This document shows positions 4,441 through 5,566 of a stretch of DNA of 5,566 nucleotides, in pieces. A program made the position numbers and the translations under genes. Within the stretch, counting starts at the first letter, position 1. Each line of letters begins with the position of its first letter. The stretch covers positions 1 through 5,566 of the forward strand of contig JABUVA010000045.1 of assembly GCA_021442885.1 (NCBI GenBank). Reading direction: 5' to 3'. The DNA is from Methanobrevibacter sp. (GTDB lineage Archaea; Methanobacteriota; Methanobacteria; Methanobacteriales; Methanobacteriaceae). The notes under the pieces are model-generated. The model did not search any database and was not told the DNA's origin. It saw only the letters and a list, made by a program, of their open reading frames with translations.

Positions 4441-5566
4441 TAAATTTTAATTTATTTTTATTTACTACTATACTTTTTTTCCAGTTATCATCACTTTCAG
4501 GGAAATCTGATCTATAGTGGGCTCCTCTACTTTCACGTCTTAGAATAGCTGATTTAGTTATTATAATAGCTATTTCTATCATGTTTATAACTTCAATAGC
4601 TGTTAATAATTCTTTGTTGTATTGAGTTGTATCTTTTACTTTCATATTTTTAAGTTCATTTTTAATTTTTAGAAATTCTTTTAGAGCCATATTTAGTTCT
4701 TTTTCATTTCTTACTATGGAAACCTTTTCCCACATTATGTGTTGTATCTTTTTCTTAATTTCTTGAGGATTTATTTTACCACTTTTCACTAAACTTTTAA
4801 TTCTATTACTCTCTTCTTCAACCATTTGTGGGTTTGTTTCAAAGGTTGATGTTTTTGCATATTCACTTGCATATTCCCCAGCTATTTTTCCGAAAACTTG
4901 TGTATCTGCAAGTGCATTACCACCTAATCTATTACCACCATGAACACCACCAGTGACTTCTCCACAAGCAAATAGTCCAGATACTGATGATTGACATTTA
5001 TCATTGATTTTAACACCACCCATAAAATGATGGGCAGTAGGAGATACTTCCATTGGCTCATTTTTAATATTAACACCAATATCATTAAACTGTAAAACCA
5101 TTGTTTCAAGTTTTTCATCAATTAAATCATCATCTAAATGAGAAATATCAAGATAAACACCTTCATTTTCAGTTCCTCTACCTTCCATTACTTCTTTATA
5201 AATTGATCTTGCAACAACATCACGAGTAGCTAATTCCATTTTATCAGGAGCATATTTTTCCATAAATCTTTCATTAAGAGCATTTAAAAGAATTCCACCT
5301 TCAGCTCTCACAGCTTCTGTTACTAATATTCCCTGTTTAGATTTTGGAAGTACCATACCTGTTGGATGGAATTGAACCTCTTCCATATCAATAAGATTAG
5401 CACCAGCATTATATGCAAGTGCAAATCCATCACCATTCTTTTGAACAGTATTAGATGTTGTTGGATATAATTGACCTGCTCCACCAGTAGCTAGTATTGT
5501 TGCTTTTGCCTGGAAAAAGATTATATTAGAATTTTTTAAATTAAAACCAACTGCACCAATAACTAC
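4430..5566 (-). CDS. tfrA: Fumarate reductase/succinate dehydrogenase-type flavoprotein, probably thiol:fumarate reductase subunit A; N-terminus outside window
   Basis: The minus-strand frame is open from the right edge to TAA at 4430-4432, giving 378 visible residues. An ATG at 5384-5386 is internal: the 60 residues before it carry the FAD-domain motif ATILATGGAGQLYP and GDGFALAYNAGA. Counted from the window edge, substrate and catalytic positions typical of FrdA/SdhA are H67 (QFHPTG), R87 (TEAVRAEGG), R115 (ATRD, the expected proton donor), H179-H180 (PTAHHFMGG) and R213 (HGGNRLGGNALAD). The helical C-terminal domain ends with RRESRGAHYRSDFPE and a short basic tail. About 170-180 N-terminal residues, with the FAD dinucleotide fold, should lie to the right. 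In Methanobacteriales the enzyme reduces fumarate with CoM-SH and CoB-SH, yielding succinate and heterodisulfide, with an iron-sulfur partner TfrB not present here. A succinate dehydrogenase or L-aspartate oxidase is possible on motifs alone; the taxonomic context favours TfrA. Confidence 0.85.
   Translation of the reverse strand, partial: VVIGAVGFNLKNSNIIFFQAKATILATGGAGQLYPTTSNTVQKNGDGFALAYNAGANLIDMEEVQFHPTGMVLPKSKQGILVTEAVRAEGGILLNALNERFMEKYAPDKMELATRDVVARSIYKEVMEGRGTENEGVYLDISHLDDDLIDEKLETMVLQFNDIGVNIKNEPMEVSPTAHHFMGGVKINDKCQSSVSGLFACGEVTGGVHGGNRLGGNALADTQVFGKIAGEYASEYAKTSTFETNPQMVEEESNRIKSLVKSGKINPQEIKKKIQHIMWEKVSIVRNEKELNMALKEFLKIKNELKNMKVKDTTQYNKELLTAIEVINMIEIAIIITKSAILRRESRGAHYRSDFPESDDNWKKSIVVNKNKLKFMNR

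Noticed and set aside
4924..5121. 65-codon minus-strand open frame
   Set aside because: Sits in another frame of the flavoprotein gene, whose own frame carries all the conserved motifs.

Overview
The window looks like chromosome from a very AT-rich methanogenic archaeon of the order Methanobacteriales. Methanosphaera or Methanobrevibacter is the likely level, but the genus cannot be settled from this sequence alone. The evidence is a canonical archaeal histone gene, a fumarate-reductase-type flavoprotein of the thiol:fumarate reductase kind, a 5'-deoxyadenosine/SAH-type deaminase as in methanogens, archaeal AGGTGA ribosome-binding sites, TATA-like boxes and oligo-T terminators.

Layout. At the left edge (1-238, +) is the 3' end of a gene whose product ends in a striking four-residue repeat and a small helical tail, typical of Rpn/PD-(D/E)XK 'putative transposase' nucleases. 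After a 122-bp convergent spacer comes a minus-strand cluster, transcribed right to left: hisG (2638-1778), a small flavodoxin-like gene (1772-1302) and pyrB (1290-361). Its junctions are only 5 and 11 bp, so it is probably one operon. A 199-bp AT-rich divergent promoter region (2639-2837) separates it from a histone gene (2838-3044, +), followed by a dadD-type amidohydrolase (3102-4421, +). The deaminase converges on the 3' part of a tfrA-like flavoprotein gene (5566-4430, -), which runs off the right edge. No stretch longer than 300 bp lacks a gene; no tRNA, rRNA, CRISPR array or complete insertion sequence was seen.

How the genes fit together. hisG (ATP + PRPP, first step of histidine synthesis) and pyrB (carbamoyl phosphate + aspartate, committed step of pyrimidine synthesis) are both gateway enzymes of nucleotide-linked biosynthesis. 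The deaminase salvages adenosyl by-products of radical-SAM and methyltransferase reactions. The flavoprotein would reduce fumarate to succinate with coenzymes M and B as donors. The histone packages DNA.

Most notable observations: pyrB has no ATG, GTG or TTG that gives a complete protein, but has a strong Shine-Dalgarno placed before an in-frame ATT, giving a full-length 309-residue enzyme. The histone has isoleucine where model histones have the dimer-dimer interface histidine. The flavodoxin-like protein has altered FMN-loop positions and a CxxC. A 26-bp near-palindrome spans the stop codons of the two convergent genes at 4415-4440. I saw no clear evidence of an entirely new multi-gene system; this is mainly housekeeping DNA with some unusual details.
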